A DNA stretch of 64,000 bases from Pseudomonas lijiangensis (GCF_018968705.1 NZ_CP076668.1:3731001-3795000); one strand, 5' to 3'; positions 53,977 through 62,104 are shown, numbered from the stretch's first letter. A program made the numbers and translations. Notes: a model not told the origin generated them from the sequence alone.

Positions 53977-54522
53977 CTATTTAATCAATAGTCGTGCAAC
54001 TTCCCTTGCGTCATCGACGGCGTTGTAATCGCCCATCACGCGTGCCATCGTGATTGCACCTTCGATCAATATCAGCAGTTGTCTCGCCAGGACAAAGGGT
54101 TGCTCTGCATTCAACGGCTCGGTCAGTTCGAGCGTGTAATCCAATAATTTCTGCTTATGCAGCTTGGCGATATGGCGAACAGGATCATCGGGATCTCCAA
54201 CTTCTCCGGCTGTATTAATGAATGCACAGCCTCGAAATCCGTCTGACTCGAACCATCCCTTAAGCACCGTAAAGATGTTGAGGATACGGTCTTGCGGAGT
54301 ATCCGCTTTATCACACTCCGTTCTGAACCACTGCATCCAGCGAACATCTCGTGCGTTCAACGCTGCCGCCGCCACTTCATCTTTGGTCGCGAAATAGCGA
54401 TAAATGCTTTTACGAGCTACGCCCGAGGTTTTCACCAAAAGGTCCATACCTGTCGCATGAATGCCGTTCTGATAAATAAGTTGCTCGGCGGTCGCAATAA
54501 TCTTTTCTCGAGTGTCTGTCAT
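53977..54522 (-). CDS. TetR/AcrR-family regulator
   Basis: Protein of 181 aa. The helix-turn-helix IYQNGIHATGMDLLVKTSGVARKSIYRYFATKDEV (about 15-50) and C-terminal domain with FEGAITMARVMGDY-like end are typical. I start at 54522 because GGAG is six bases before that ATG; an ATG at 54534 gives four more residues. A perfect 14-bp palindrome 24 bases upstream is the likely self-operator. It probably controls the DUF1348 gene downstream. Confidence 0.9.
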   Translation of the reverse strand: MTDTREKIIATAEQLIYQNGIHATGMDLLVKTSGVARKSIYRYFATKDEVAAAALNARDVRWMQWFRTECDKADTPQDRILNIFTVLKGWFESDGFRGCAFINTAGEVGDPDDPVRHIAKLHKQKLLDYTLELTEPLNAEQPFVLARQLLILIEGAITMARVMGDYNAVDDAREVARLLIK

Positions 54523-54545
54523 TTGGGTCTCCATGGACTCAATGT

Positions 54546-54559
54546 AGAACGATCGTTCT
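54546..54559. promoter_or_regulatory. Perfect palindrome, likely TetR operator
   Basis: AGAACGATCGTTCT. It is 24 bases upstream of the TetR start, the expected place for autorepression. Confidence 0.75.
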
Positions 54560-54797
54560 CCATGGTCAAGCACCAATTGGAAATCTCCATGATCAACTGA
54601 GGTCATCAAGCCTCAAGGCCGCGGCGAGCCTGGGCTTACGGTTGAATGAGCAGGCGCAGATCCGAACTCAATCGCTGTGAAAGCTACGCTTCTGGGGGGA
54701 ATGGGATAGTCAATTCGGAGCACGCTGGCATGCTATGAAAATGGCACCAGGAGCGGTTTTGGGGCAGAGGGAGGGGTCGACGCGGATTTGCTGAAAC

Positions 54798-54837
54798 TCT
54801 GCGAGGGCGTTGCCTATTTTACAACGCCCCGCTTATT
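54798..54837. repeat. 40-bp hairpin repeat, copy 2
   Basis: Same orientation as copy 1 (53141-53180), 3 mismatches, all in the loop. In the 54523-54893 gap no further gene is visible. Confidence 0.8.
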
Positions 54838-54893
54838 GCTTGGTCAAGGGTTTAGTGCATGCGTCTTAACGAGTGCAAAAACCCTCTACTCGA

Positions 54894-55076
54894 TCAACCA
54901 TTGCCGCCACCTCCACAAGAAATCAACTCGATGAGCCCCATTTGGTACCACTTGTTCTGGCAACTCCAGCCGTGTTCAAAAGTAAAGGCACTTGCGGTGC
55001 CGCTAAACGCGAGCCCCACTGAAAGGGCGAGCGCCGTTCCAATTGTCAAACGTGCTTTCTTCAGTCTGTTTTTCAT
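54894..55076 (-). CDS. Small secreted protein with two cysteines and glycine-rich end
   Basis: Protein of 60 aa, shorter than most gene finders accept by default. The N-terminus is a textbook Sec signal (MKNRLKKARLTIGTALALSV .. FSGTASA, cut near residue 30). The mature 30 residues begin FTFEHGWSCQNKWYQMGL and end CGGGGNG, with Cys39 and Cys54 able to form a disulfide. AGGA stands 8 bases before the ATG. No family recognised. No export or immunity gene is adjacent, so toxin or signal roles are speculation. Confidence 0.65.
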   Translation of the reverse strand: MKNRLKKARLTIGTALALSVGLAFSGTASAFTFEHGWSCQNKWYQMGLIELISCGGGGNG

Positions 55077-55609
55077 GGAGACTTCCTCTATCACTCGGTT
55101 GCTGTGCGGTCTAGCAGGTGAAGGGGCGGCGGTGTCAGAACCAGCCGCTATTCCTGTGGCAAAGCTGCCACTCTTTGCTTTATCGAACTGCGTCTGAACA
55201 AAGACAGCCGAGGAGTGGCTACTACTGAAACAGCGTTGGTTCAACGACACACTCCTCAGGTCCATTTGATTACGCAGAGCCAGCGGTATCAATAGTACAA
55301 GTGAGCTATTTACTCATTCTGAAGAGACACTACATATTCCACAGAGAAAGGCTGCTGATCCGGACTGACGCGCCGAAAATGGCAGGCAGCTTCTGGCCGA
55401 TTACTGCCTCGTCGCCAACAGGTCAGCAAGTTGAAACACCGACAATTTCACCATCCCAGACGCCTCTACCAAAGACAATCTGTACTACACCCACCACAGC
55501 CACAAACGACTTTTCCCTTTCTCTTGAACGAAATTTCCTAGAAAATCCCACCCCCTTGCGCCCACCCATACAGGCCACTAATGTGCGCCGGTCGCTGCAT
55601 CGCAGTGAT
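55077..55609. other. Gene-poor interval
   Basis: No reading frame here resembles a protein family; a 105-codon frame at 55301-55618 is rich in Thr/Pro/Ser with no ribosome-binding site and is likely random. The last part leads into the structured leader. Confidence 0.45.
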
Positions 55610-55812
55610 CGGGTTTAGTCGCCCAATTGTGTTAGGCGCATGGCGTCGCCAGAGTCAGATGATTTTTTCGTCTGCACTTTATGGTGGCCGTGCCCAGGGC
55701 ACCTTCGGGTGCGCCGGATCCTAACGCCCGGTCGACTAACCTGTGCACGGCTGCCACCTTTCGTTTAGTCGCGACAGGAGACAGCATTCCCTTAGCGTTA
55801 GGAATCTCCAAC
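55610..55812 (+). promoter_or_regulatory. Structured 5' leader of the DUF3077 gene
   Basis: A closing stem pairs GGTGGC (55684-55689) with GCCACC (55753-55758) and CGTGC with GCACG inside it. Within lies GGCACC-TTCG-GGTGC, a UUCG-capped hairpin. TCCTAACGC (55719-55727) is perfectly complementary to GCGTTAGGA (55795-55803), which overlaps the likely ribosome-binding site; the upstream GTTAGG at 55631-55636 can compete for CCTAAC. GTTTAGTCGC is repeated at 55613-55622 and 55764-55773. I recall similar leaders before DUF3077/DUF6124-type genes of other pseudomonads. Confidence 0.6.
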
Positions 55813-56052
55813 ATGCTCAATGCAGAACCCGCTTTACCTATTGACCACCCTTCCCTTTCCAGCCCGAACACCACGCTTGAACAATCTCTGTGCTATGCCT
55901 CGGAACTGCTCAGTTGCGCGGCCGCCACGGCTTATGAAAGCAGTGACCATCTGAATGGAACGCAACGGCATCTGGCACTTTCCGTTGTGCATCTGGTGGA
56001 AATGGCCAAAACCGTGGTTGATCGTTCGCTGAACGGGATTGAAGCACGCTGA
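55813..56052 (+). CDS. DUF3077-like small protein
   Basis: Protein of 79 aa from ATG 55813. The conserved C-terminal half is ASELLSCAAATAYESSDHLN and RHLALSVVHLVEMAKTVVDR, the helical pair that marks this Pseudomonas family; function unknown. An in-frame ATG at 55681 would add 44 residues, but that stretch is the structured RNA region and reads like random protein (Pro/Ala/Arg). The ribosome-binding site AGGA (55800-55803) lies in the element that can be sequestered by the leader. Confidence 0.7.
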   Translation: MLNAEPALPIDHPSLSSPNTTLEQSLCYASELLSCAAATAYESSDHLNGTQRHLALSVVHLVEMAKTVVDRSLNGIEAR

Positions 56053-56188
56053 ACCGGACTGGTCTTGAAAACGTCGAGATGACATTTAAGTATTCAGCGT
56101 TTCTCAGCTCGCAAGACAGTGCTCTACCAACGCCTTTGCCATATCTTGCTGACTATTCGCGTAACAGCCGCCCAACTGCCAGAAACAA

Positions 56189-56211
56189 AAAAGCCCGGCG
56201 AACCGGGCTTT
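56189..56211 (-). terminator. Terminator of the lipoprotein gene
   Basis: AAGCCCGG-CGAA-CCGGGCTT (56191-56210); on the minus strand a T-run follows (TTTTTTG). Confidence 0.85.
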
Positions 56212-56228
56212 CTCATACCAAGCGCTGC

Positions 56229-56564
56229 TTATTTAGCAGTTTTCAGCTTGATGACATCACCGGATACGGTGGTGGTGTAGCCGTTCAGGACCCAGGCCCA
56301 GAACCATTTTTCCTGCACTTGAGTATTGATCAGCGCATCTCCGCCTTTCGCCTGGATAGCAGAATTCTGAGCGCGAACAAAACGATCATTCTGACGAATA
56401 GGGATCAGACCGAAAAGCATCAGGCCTGTAGCACTTGCTTCACTGTGACCAACGACAGTGTACTGGTTGCTATCGTATTGCTGAGTTTTCATAGCGGTGC
56501 CGGTGCAACCCGCCAGAACCAGACCACATACTGCAGAAGCGATGACTTTACTAAACGACTTCAC
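56229..56564 (-). CDS. Small lipoprotein (TRL-like)
   Basis: Protein of 111 aa from a GTG at 56564, preceded by GGGGA. The signal VKSFSKVIASAVCGLVLAGC ends in lipobox LAGC. The mature part (YTVVGHSEASATGLMLFGLIPIRQND, then AIQAKGGDALINTQVQEKWFWAWVLNGYTTTVSGDVIK) resembles small TRL-type lipoproteins with an NAAxxAxxxxGADxLI-like motif. Upstream frames add only residues without signal-peptide character. Role unknown. Confidence 0.75.
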   Translation of the reverse strand: MKSFSKVIASAVCGLVLAGCTGTAMKTQQYDSNQYTVVGHSEASATGLMLFGLIPIRQNDRFVRAQNSAIQAKGGDALINTQVQEKWFWAWVLNGYTTTVSGDVIKLKTAK

Positions 56565-56776
56565 GATGTTTCCCCATGCGATATAACCCGAATCCAATTT
56601 TCGGGCGGCGCCACTTTACCTGAAGTGCTCAAACTTTTGATGTTTTTTACACCCATGCCTGAACACACGCCGTTCTCGTATTGGTATACATCGCTCTTGG
56701 GTAAAGTTGTCTATTAGTATCCAGGCAGGATTCGATCGGTAAGCACTAGTGTTGTATTTCAAAGTCACGCACTTGA

Positions 56777-56795
56777 CGCTCGTGCTGCACGAGCG
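56777..56795. repeat. CGCTCGTG-CTG-CACGAGCG hairpin
   Basis: Perfect 8-bp arms around CTG in the 56565-56901 gap; next to repeat copy C. Confidence 0.5.
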
Positions 56796-56808
56796 ACCGA
56801 GGCGAGAA

Positions 56809-56873
56809 TGTCTTCTGAACCGGCAGATATTATGCGTCTGTACGCTGCAGTCGCCAGCAAGCTGCCTCCCACA
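56809..56873. repeat. Palindromic repeat family 2, copy C
   Basis: TCGCCAGCAAGCTGCCTCCC (56851-56870) is the complement of the arm of copy A, preceded by ATTATGCGTCTGTACGC, matching the interior of copy A (18348-18357). Confidence 0.65.
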
Positions 56874-56901
56874 ATGTGTGATCGGCGCAAGAAGCCCCGG
56901 T

Positions 56902-57399
56902 TTACGGAGTGAGAGCCACGTCTGAAAGCTTGACCCCACACATCTCGGCAAGCACCTGCACCACCAGCGCATGATCCTGTCTCTGAGGCAGACCCGACAC
57001 AGTCACGACGCCTATGAATCCAACACCTTCGACCTGTAAGGGGAAGCTGCCGCCGTGGCATGCATAGTCGCGTGGAGAGAGAGCCATGGAAGACTCCAGC
57101 GAGTGACCGTCTTCAAATGACAAGCCCACTCGATAAGAACTCTGGCCCATCAACTCCACCACATTTCTTTTTCGGCGGGCCCAGTCAGCATTGCATGAAG
57201 CGGTTCCGGGCATTGCGTAGAAAAACACCGTCTCGCGAGCAAGTCTGATTTCAATCGTCGTACCCACCCCCGCCTCTTCGCACAGGGTCTTCAGCCTGAG
57301 CCCAAGTGCCCATGCTGCAGCGTTGTTGAACGCTTTGAACTGGAGAACCTTTTCCTGAACCGCGATACGCTGCAGATCTTCCTGTCGCTCAATATTCAT
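56902..57399 (-). CDS. UPF0303/HbpS-like protein
   Basis: Protein of 165 aa: FNNAAAWALGLRLKTLCEEA, TIEIRLARETVFFYAMPGT, ADWARRKRNVVELMGQSSY, and ALSPRDYACHGGSFPLQVEG followed by IGVVTVSGLPQRQDHALVVQ. This is the UPF0303 family, structurally related to GlcG/HbpS (haem-degrading or binding proteins). Another GlcG-type gene lies at 17.8 kb. Function not proven. The repeat and hairpin downstream may end transcription. Confidence 0.85.
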   Translation of the reverse strand: MNIERQEDLQRIAVQEKVLQFKAFNNAAAWALGLRLKTLCEEAGVGTTIEIRLARETVFFYAMPGTASCNADWARRKRNVVELMGQSSYRVGLSFEDGHSLESSMALSPRDYACHGGSFPLQVEGVGFIGVVTVSGLPQRQDHALVVQVLAEMCGVKLSDVALTP

Positions 57400-57491
57400 C
57401 GAATGTAAGTCCGGTGTTCTGACGTCTGCGAAAGACTCGCTTTGAGATATGCGGGTAACAATACAACACCCATCCAGTGATTACAGGACTA

Positions 57492-59906
57492 TCAAAACTC
57501 CAACTGCGCCGAAAAAGCCACAGTCCGCGGATCCCCCAGATAGTTGCTGTTGAGCCAATACTTCTTGTCAGTCAGGTTGCTCACGTTCATGCGCAGGGTC
57601 AGGTCATTGTTGCCCAGCGCCATGCGGTAGCGGGCGCCGGCATCGAAGGTGGTGAAGGATGGCAGGCTGTAGTTGTTGGCTTCGTCTGTGTATTGCTTGC
57701 CGGTGTAGAACGCTCCGCCAGTCACTGCAAAGCCTGGCGCGGAGGCAATGTCGTATTCGGCATAGACCTTGGCCAGTTGCTTGGCGACGTTGATGGGCGT
57801 GTTGCCGTCGTTGGCCGCTACGGCGCCCTTTTTCACTTTGGGATCGAGCAGGGTCAAACCGCTGACCAGCGTCAGTTGCGGGGTGACTTTTCCAGTAACG
57901 CTGAATTCCAGGCCATTGTTTTCCTGGCGACCGTCCTGAACGTAGACCCGGGCGCTGTTGGTGTAGGCGTTGGGTTTGTCGATGTTGAAGGCTGCCAGGG
58001 TGATCAGTGTGTCGCCGATGCTGGCCTTGGCTCCGATTTCATATTGTTTGCTGATCTGGGGGGCCAGGCCGGTGCCCGAGTTGATTGCTCGCGAGGGTGC
58101 TATGCCGCCGCTTTGCAGCCCTTCGATATAGGTGGCGTAGGTGGTCAGCCAAGGCACGGGCTTGTAGATCAGCGACACGCTGGGTGAAGTCGTGCTTTCG
58201 TCATATTCGGTTTTGCGCGGGATGGCGGAGTTGACGAAGTCGTTGTTGTAGGTCTGGATCCGGGTGTGGGTGACGCCGAGGATCGTCGACCACTGTTCGT
58301 TAAAGGTGATGATGTCGCCGATCAGCAGGTTGTGGGTGTCACTGGTGCTGGAGAGGTGCTGGGCGCCGTGACCGATGGAGTAACCCGGCTTGCCGACTTG
58401 CGGTTGTTCATCGAGCGACACGGCCGGGCCGGTGACCGAGCTGTATTGCTGGCTCGGGATATGGTCCTGGTGCATCAGGGTACGTGCGGTATTGCCCTGA
58501 TAGCCCAGCGTCAGCTTGTGATCGAGGGTGCCTGTCGCGAACTGCGAATCAAGGAACAGATAGCCGGAGTACTCCCGGGTTTCAAGGGGCGCAAACGCAT
58601 ACAAAGGCTGGGTGTACACGCCCGGCGCATCGATCTGCGGGCCGGTGTAGGTGTATTCCTGGGTGTATTGCTGTGCCGCAACCGCCCCACGCAGACTGAA
58701 CGTGTCATTCAAACGCCATTTGGCCCGCACGCCCGCCTTGTCGGTCTGGTTGTCGGTGAACCCCCATCTCTGGCTGTAGAGCTTGTCGGTGTCCAGTGAT
58801 GAGGCACTTGGCCGGAAGGCCTGATTGGCGAAGAACCAATAGCTGGTGAGGCCGCGGGTCTGGCTTTCCTTGTGGGAGGCGTCGAATTGCACTTGCAGGT
58901 CGTCGCTGATGTTCCAGTCCAGCGCCAGGCTGATCATCTGCCGACGACGCTTCTGCAGATCGATGGCGGTTTCGCCATCCTGAGTCAGGAGGTTGAGTCG
59001 GTAGGCAAACTTGCCTTCGCTGTCGATCGGGCCGCCGAAGTCGCCGTGCAGGTAGTAGTTCTCGCCGCCGGCATTACCAAGGGTGACGCTGTTGTAGCGC
59101 TGGTAGGTCGGACGCTTGAGCACGTAGTTGGCCAGGCCGCCAGGAGACGCCGGGCCATACAGAAAGCCCGTGAGGCCGGTGATCACTTCCAGTTGTTCGG
59201 TGTCTTCTATGAAGTTGCCAGCATCGGCGAGTGTGCTGAAACGCAGGCCATCGTTGGCGATGTTCAGGCTGGCGGAGCTGCTGAAACCCCGCACGTTCAC
59301 AGCACTGGCGTAACCGGCACTTTTGGGGGAGTAAAGCTGGGTGAAGGGGTTGCGCTTGAACACATCGTCGAGGGACGTGGCCTGCATGTTCTTGAGCAAT
59401 GCCTGAGACGTCACGCTCATGGAATAAGGCGTGTCCTGCAGTTTCATGCCGCCCAGAGCGCCGACATTGTTGATGCTGTCGCTCACATAACCCGCCGCTT
59501 CCGAGCCTTGCAAGGCGGCGCTGCTGGCATTGATATCGACATTCGGCATGGTCAGCGTGCCTGCCTCGGTACTGACTTTGACCAGCCCATAAACCCGATC
59601 CCCCAGTTGCACCGCCTCAAGCCCGGAACCGGCCAGCAGTCTGGCGAGGCCTTGCTCCGCGCTGTAGTCACCCTCCAGTCCCGGCGAGTTCAAGCCCTGA
59701 GTCAGGGCCGGGGCGAACTGCACGGTGATTTTCGCCTGCGAGCTGAAGCCGGCAAGCGCCTGGGACAGGCTCGCTGCCTGGACGGTGTAATGCCGGGTCG
59801 CTCCGTCTGCCAGAGCACACAGCGGCTGAGCGGCCAGAGCCAGAGTCAGCAATGACAAAGCGAGCCTGTTGCGTGTGGTTGCACACGGGATACGAAGATG
59901 AGCCAT
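57492..59906 (-). CDS. TonB-dependent siderophore receptor with signalling (STN) domain
   Basis: Receptor of 804 aa. Signal peptide (LALSLLTLALAAQPLCALA), STN domain (about 38-115: HYTVQAASLSQALAGFSSQAKI), plug (DTPYSMSVTSQALLKNMQA, NVRGFSS, EDTEQLEVITGLTGFLYG) and barrel ending VAFSAQLEF. The STN and C-terminal Phe are those of transducing receptors that talk to FecR. The start at 59906 gives a normal signal peptide. It is the last gene of a sigma-FecR-receptor operon with a Fur box. Ferric siderophore is the likely ligand, type unknown. Confidence 0.93.
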   Translation of the reverse strand: MAHLRIPCATTRNRLALSLLTLALAAQPLCALADGATRHYTVQAASLSQALAGFSSQAKITVQFAPALTQGLNSPGLEGDYSAEQGLARLLAGSGLEAVQLGDRVYGLVKVSTEAGTLTMPNVDINASSAALQGSEAAGYVSDSINNVGALGGMKLQDTPYSMSVTSQALLKNMQATSLDDVFKRNPFTQLYSPKSAGYASAVNVRGFSSSASLNIANDGLRFSTLADAGNFIEDTEQLEVITGLTGFLYGPASPGGLANYVLKRPTYQRYNSVTLGNAGGENYYLHGDFGGPIDSEGKFAYRLNLLTQDGETAIDLQKRRRQMISLALDWNISDDLQVQFDASHKESQTRGLTSYWFFANQAFRPSASSLDTDKLYSQRWGFTDNQTDKAGVRAKWRLNDTFSLRGAVAAQQYTQEYTYTGPQIDAPGVYTQPLYAFAPLETREYSGYLFLDSQFATGTLDHKLTLGYQGNTARTLMHQDHIPSQQYSSVTGPAVSLDEQPQVGKPGYSIGHGAQHLSSTSDTHNLLIGDIITFNEQWSTILGVTHTRIQTYNNDFVNSAIPRKTEYDESTTSPSVSLIYKPVPWLTTYATYIEGLQSGGIAPSRAINSGTGLAPQISKQYEIGAKASIGDTLITLAAFNIDKPNAYTNSARVYVQDGRQENNGLEFSVTGKVTPQLTLVSGLTLLDPKVKKGAVAANDGNTPINVAKQLAKVYAEYDIASAPGFAVTGGAFYTGKQYTDEANNYSLPSFTTFDAGARYRMALGNNDLTLRMNVSNLTDKKYWLNSNYLGDPRTVAFSAQLEF

Positions 59907-59993
59907 GGAGCAAAATGTCCTTTGGTGATTTACAGATTCACAACCAAGGACGAGCACCGCAGAAAAACGGGCCAAAAAAGACGGTGTGAAAAA

Positions 59994-60926
59994 TCACGTT
60001 TTGCTCACCGTCACCCAATAACGGGTTCGATAATTCACGGTAACCGGGAGCGTGATCGGCAGCGCGGCGAGGATGGCGTCGCTGTTGTCGAGCTGGAAGC
60101 CACCGCTGATACGCAAGGCCGATGCGCTTTCGTCACAGTGCAGCCGACCCGGTCGATAGCGGGTCAGCTCCTGAAGGAAATCCCCCAGCGGCATGTTCTC
60201 GGCCACCAGCTCGCCTTGTGTCCAGCGGGTAGCCAGCTCGCTGGCCGGACGCAAAGGGCCGAAGGCATCTGCGCTGAAAGACACTTGTTCTCCGGCTTCC
60301 ACGACCTGTGGCGCTGCCTGCTCGGGCGTGGCCCGAACCCGGCCCTGGAGCACCGCAAGTTGTGTGGTGCCACTGAGTTGACGCACGCTGAAGCGCGTCC
60401 CCAAGGGTTCCATGAGCCCTTGTGCGCTGGCCACTCGCAGAGGACGGGCATCGACGCCGGTACGGATCAATATCTCCCCGCGCACCAGACGGATCAGCCG
60501 CTGCCCGGCATCGAATCGCACGTCGATGGCGCTGTCGGTGTTCAGGTCGACCACGCTTCCGTCAGCGAGTGTCAGTTGCTGCCGTTCGCCTGTGCGGGTT
60601 CGGTAGTCGGCCATCCAGCCCTGGTCGGAGCCAAAGCGATAGCCAAGGTAGCCAGCGGGCGCAATGGCAGCCAGCACCAGCAGCGTCTTCAAGACCTGAC
60701 GTCGTTCGCGGTTGAGAGTGCCCATGGCAATGGAAGGCGGCAGACCACCCAATTGCTGTTGCACATGCTGCACCCGCTGCCAGGCACGCTCATGCTCCGG
60801 GTCGGCCGCACGCCACCGCGCACAGGCCTGCTGTTGCGCGGGGCTCAGTGACTGCTCATGCATCAGCACAAGCCAATGGGCGGCCTGACGGGCAACATCG
60901 CGACTGATCGGTGCCTGTGCGGACAT
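59994..60926 (-). CDS. FecR-family anti-sigma/sigma regulator
   Basis: Protein of 310 aa. The N-terminal cytoplasmic DUF4880 (ARQAAHWLVLMHEQSLSPAQQQ .. RWRAADPEHERAWQRV) binds the sigma factor, one membrane helix (TLLVLAAIAPAGYLGYRFG, about 85-103) follows, then the periplasmic FecR domain (YRTRTGERQQLTLADGSVVDLNTDSAIDV) and a C-terminal STN-like part that would meet the receptor. Start ATG overlaps the sigma stop (TAATG). Note that FecR (87 bases) separates sigma and receptor. Confidence 0.93.
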   Translation of the reverse strand: MSAQAPISRDVARQAAHWLVLMHEQSLSPAQQQACARWRAADPEHERAWQRVQHVQQQLGGLPPSIAMGTLNRERRQVLKTLLVLAAIAPAGYLGYRFGSDQGWMADYRTRTGERQQLTLADGSVVDLNTDSAIDVRFDAGQRLIRLVRGEILIRTGVDARPLRVASAQGLMEPLGTRFSVRQLSGTTQLAVLQGRVRATPEQAAPQVVEAGEQVSFSADAFGPLRPASELATRWTQGELVAENMPLGDFLQELTRYRPGRLHCDESASALRISGGFQLDNSDAILAALPITLPVTVNYRTRYWVTVSKT

Positions 60927-61432
60927 TAAAACGTCACGTCGCTCAGGATGCAGGCTTCAAAGGCAGTGGCCATATGACGCTTGACCGTGCGCTCGCCAAT
61001 GCCCAACTCCCGGGCGATCTGCACATAAGTCAGGCCATCGATCTGCGCCAGCAGAAATACCGCGCGCACGACGGGCTTCAAGCGGTCGAGCAAGGCGTCG
61101 AGCTGGAACAGGGTTTCGCGCATGTGGCATTGCTCTTCCGGCGACAAGGCAAAAGCCTCGGGCACCTGGGCGAGCATGTCGAGATAGGCCCGCTCCAGGG
61201 ACTGGCGCCGAAAGTAGTCGCAAACCAGCCGTTGCCCCACCGTCGCCAAATAGGCCCGTGGACGGTCCAGGGTCAGGGTTTCGCCGGTTTTACGCTGTGA
61301 AGTGAGGATGCGCAGAAAAGTATCCTGCGCCAGATCCGCCGCCTGGCTGGTGCAACCCAGACGATGATAAAGCCAGCCCGTCAGCCAGCTGTTGTGCTCT
61401 GCATAGAGAAGCCCTATACGATCCTCGCCCAC
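60926..61432 (-). CDS. ECF sigma factor (FecI type)
   Basis: Protein of 168 aa. Region 2 (HNSWLTGWLYHRLGCTSQAADLAQDTFLRIL) and region 4 (EQCHMRETLFQLDALLDRL .. IDGLTYVQIARELGIGERTVKRHMATA) are complete. I prefer the GTG at 61432 since GGAGG is six bases upstream; a TTG at 61447 would overlap that ribosome-binding site. Iron-starvation control is shown by a Fur box 35 bases upstream. It should direct RNA polymerase to the receptor gene's promoter. Confidence 0.92.
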   Translation of the reverse strand: MGEDRIGLLYAEHNSWLTGWLYHRLGCTSQAADLAQDTFLRILTSQRKTGETLTLDRPRAYLATVGQRLVCDYFRRQSLERAYLDMLAQVPEAFALSPEEQCHMRETLFQLDALLDRLKPVVRAVFLLAQIDGLTYVQIARELGIGERTVKRHMATAFEACILSDVTF

Positions 61433-61466
61433 GACGCGCCTCCCCAAAGAAGCGGCGATAATAATT

Positions 61467-61484
61467 GATAATGATTCTCATATC
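61467..61484. promoter_or_regulatory. Fur box before the ECF sigma gene
   Basis: GATAATGATTCTCATATC agrees well with the GATAATGATAATCATTATC consensus and sits just upstream of the ECF sigma gene. Confidence 0.85.
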
Positions 61485-61556
61485 AATGCGAGTCCATACG
61501 GGCCAAAGTGGCCGAACTCTCAGCCTGCCTGCTCGTCCTCGAAACCTGTATGAAGT

Positions 61557-61607
61557 AGCGGCCAAGCCCCCTACCACACGTGACAGTCAGGCCTTGACTG
61601 GTCGGCC
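61557..61607. repeat. Degenerate half copy of repeat family 1 with tail (R5)
   Basis: TAGCGGCCAAG..CCCC then CACACGTGACAG and GGCCTTGACTGGTCGGC resemble the right arm and tail of R2/R3. It ends three bases before the DUF2269 stop codon. Confidence 0.5.
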
Positions 61608-61609
61608 AC

Positions 61610-62101
61610 TCACCCAAACATCCCCACCACCTGCCATGGCGTCATCTTCGTCACCATGATCAGCACGATAACGAACATGCCCGCAAAACCCGGCACGCCC
61701 AGCCAGAACCACTTGCGATAAACGGACTGGTACTCGGCGCCCAGTTCTGCGCCCGAGTGAACCGCCGTCAGAGCCATCGTCTGCAATTGCTTCTGCAGTA
61801 CCAGCACCGGCAGCCAGAGTGAGCCGACGCACAGGAAAATCACCAGTGAGGTCAATACCCATTCCGTGGTCAGGGGCAGGCCCATGATTCGGGTCAGCAG
61901 GTAGCCGGTAATGATCTGGAGAAAACCCGCCGGGGTGGTAATCCAGGTGTCGAAGCGCACCACCATTCTGGCGACATGGGCGATGACGTGGGGGTTTCCG
62001 GTGCGGCTGGCGGCGATGAGGTACAGGTAAGACCCCATGCCGAAACCAAACAGGAAAATCGCCGCGATGATATGGGTGTATTTCAGAAGAAGGTAAGTCA
62101 T
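61610..62101 (-). CDS. DUF2269 membrane protein
   Basis: Protein of 163 aa with four hydrophobic helices (about 5-28, 52-72, 82-104, 135-156) and the family start YLLLKYTHIIAAIFLFGFGMGSYLY with conserved His. An inner-membrane protein of unknown role. Its ATG lies three bases after the preceding gene's stop (TGACCGATG), so both are translated together. Confidence 0.85.
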   Translation of the reverse strand: MTYLLLKYTHIIAAIFLFGFGMGSYLYLIAASRTGNPHVIAHVARMVVRFDTWITTPAGFLQIITGYLLTRIMGLPLTTEWVLTSLVIFLCVGSLWLPVLVLQKQLQTMALTAVHSGAELGAEYQSVYRKWFWLGVPGFAGMFVIVLIMVTKMTPWQVVGMFG

Positions 62102-62104
62102 CGG

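Noticed and set aside
55301..55618. 105-codon frame upstream of the DUF3077 leader
   Set aside because: Thr/Pro/Ser-rich without ribosome-binding site, and its 3' end runs into the structured RNA region.
55681..55812. Upstream ATG as the start of the DUF3077 gene
   Set aside because: In frame, but the 44 extra residues coincide with a strongly paired RNA segment, lack a ribosome-binding site and do not match the family. Not fully excluded.
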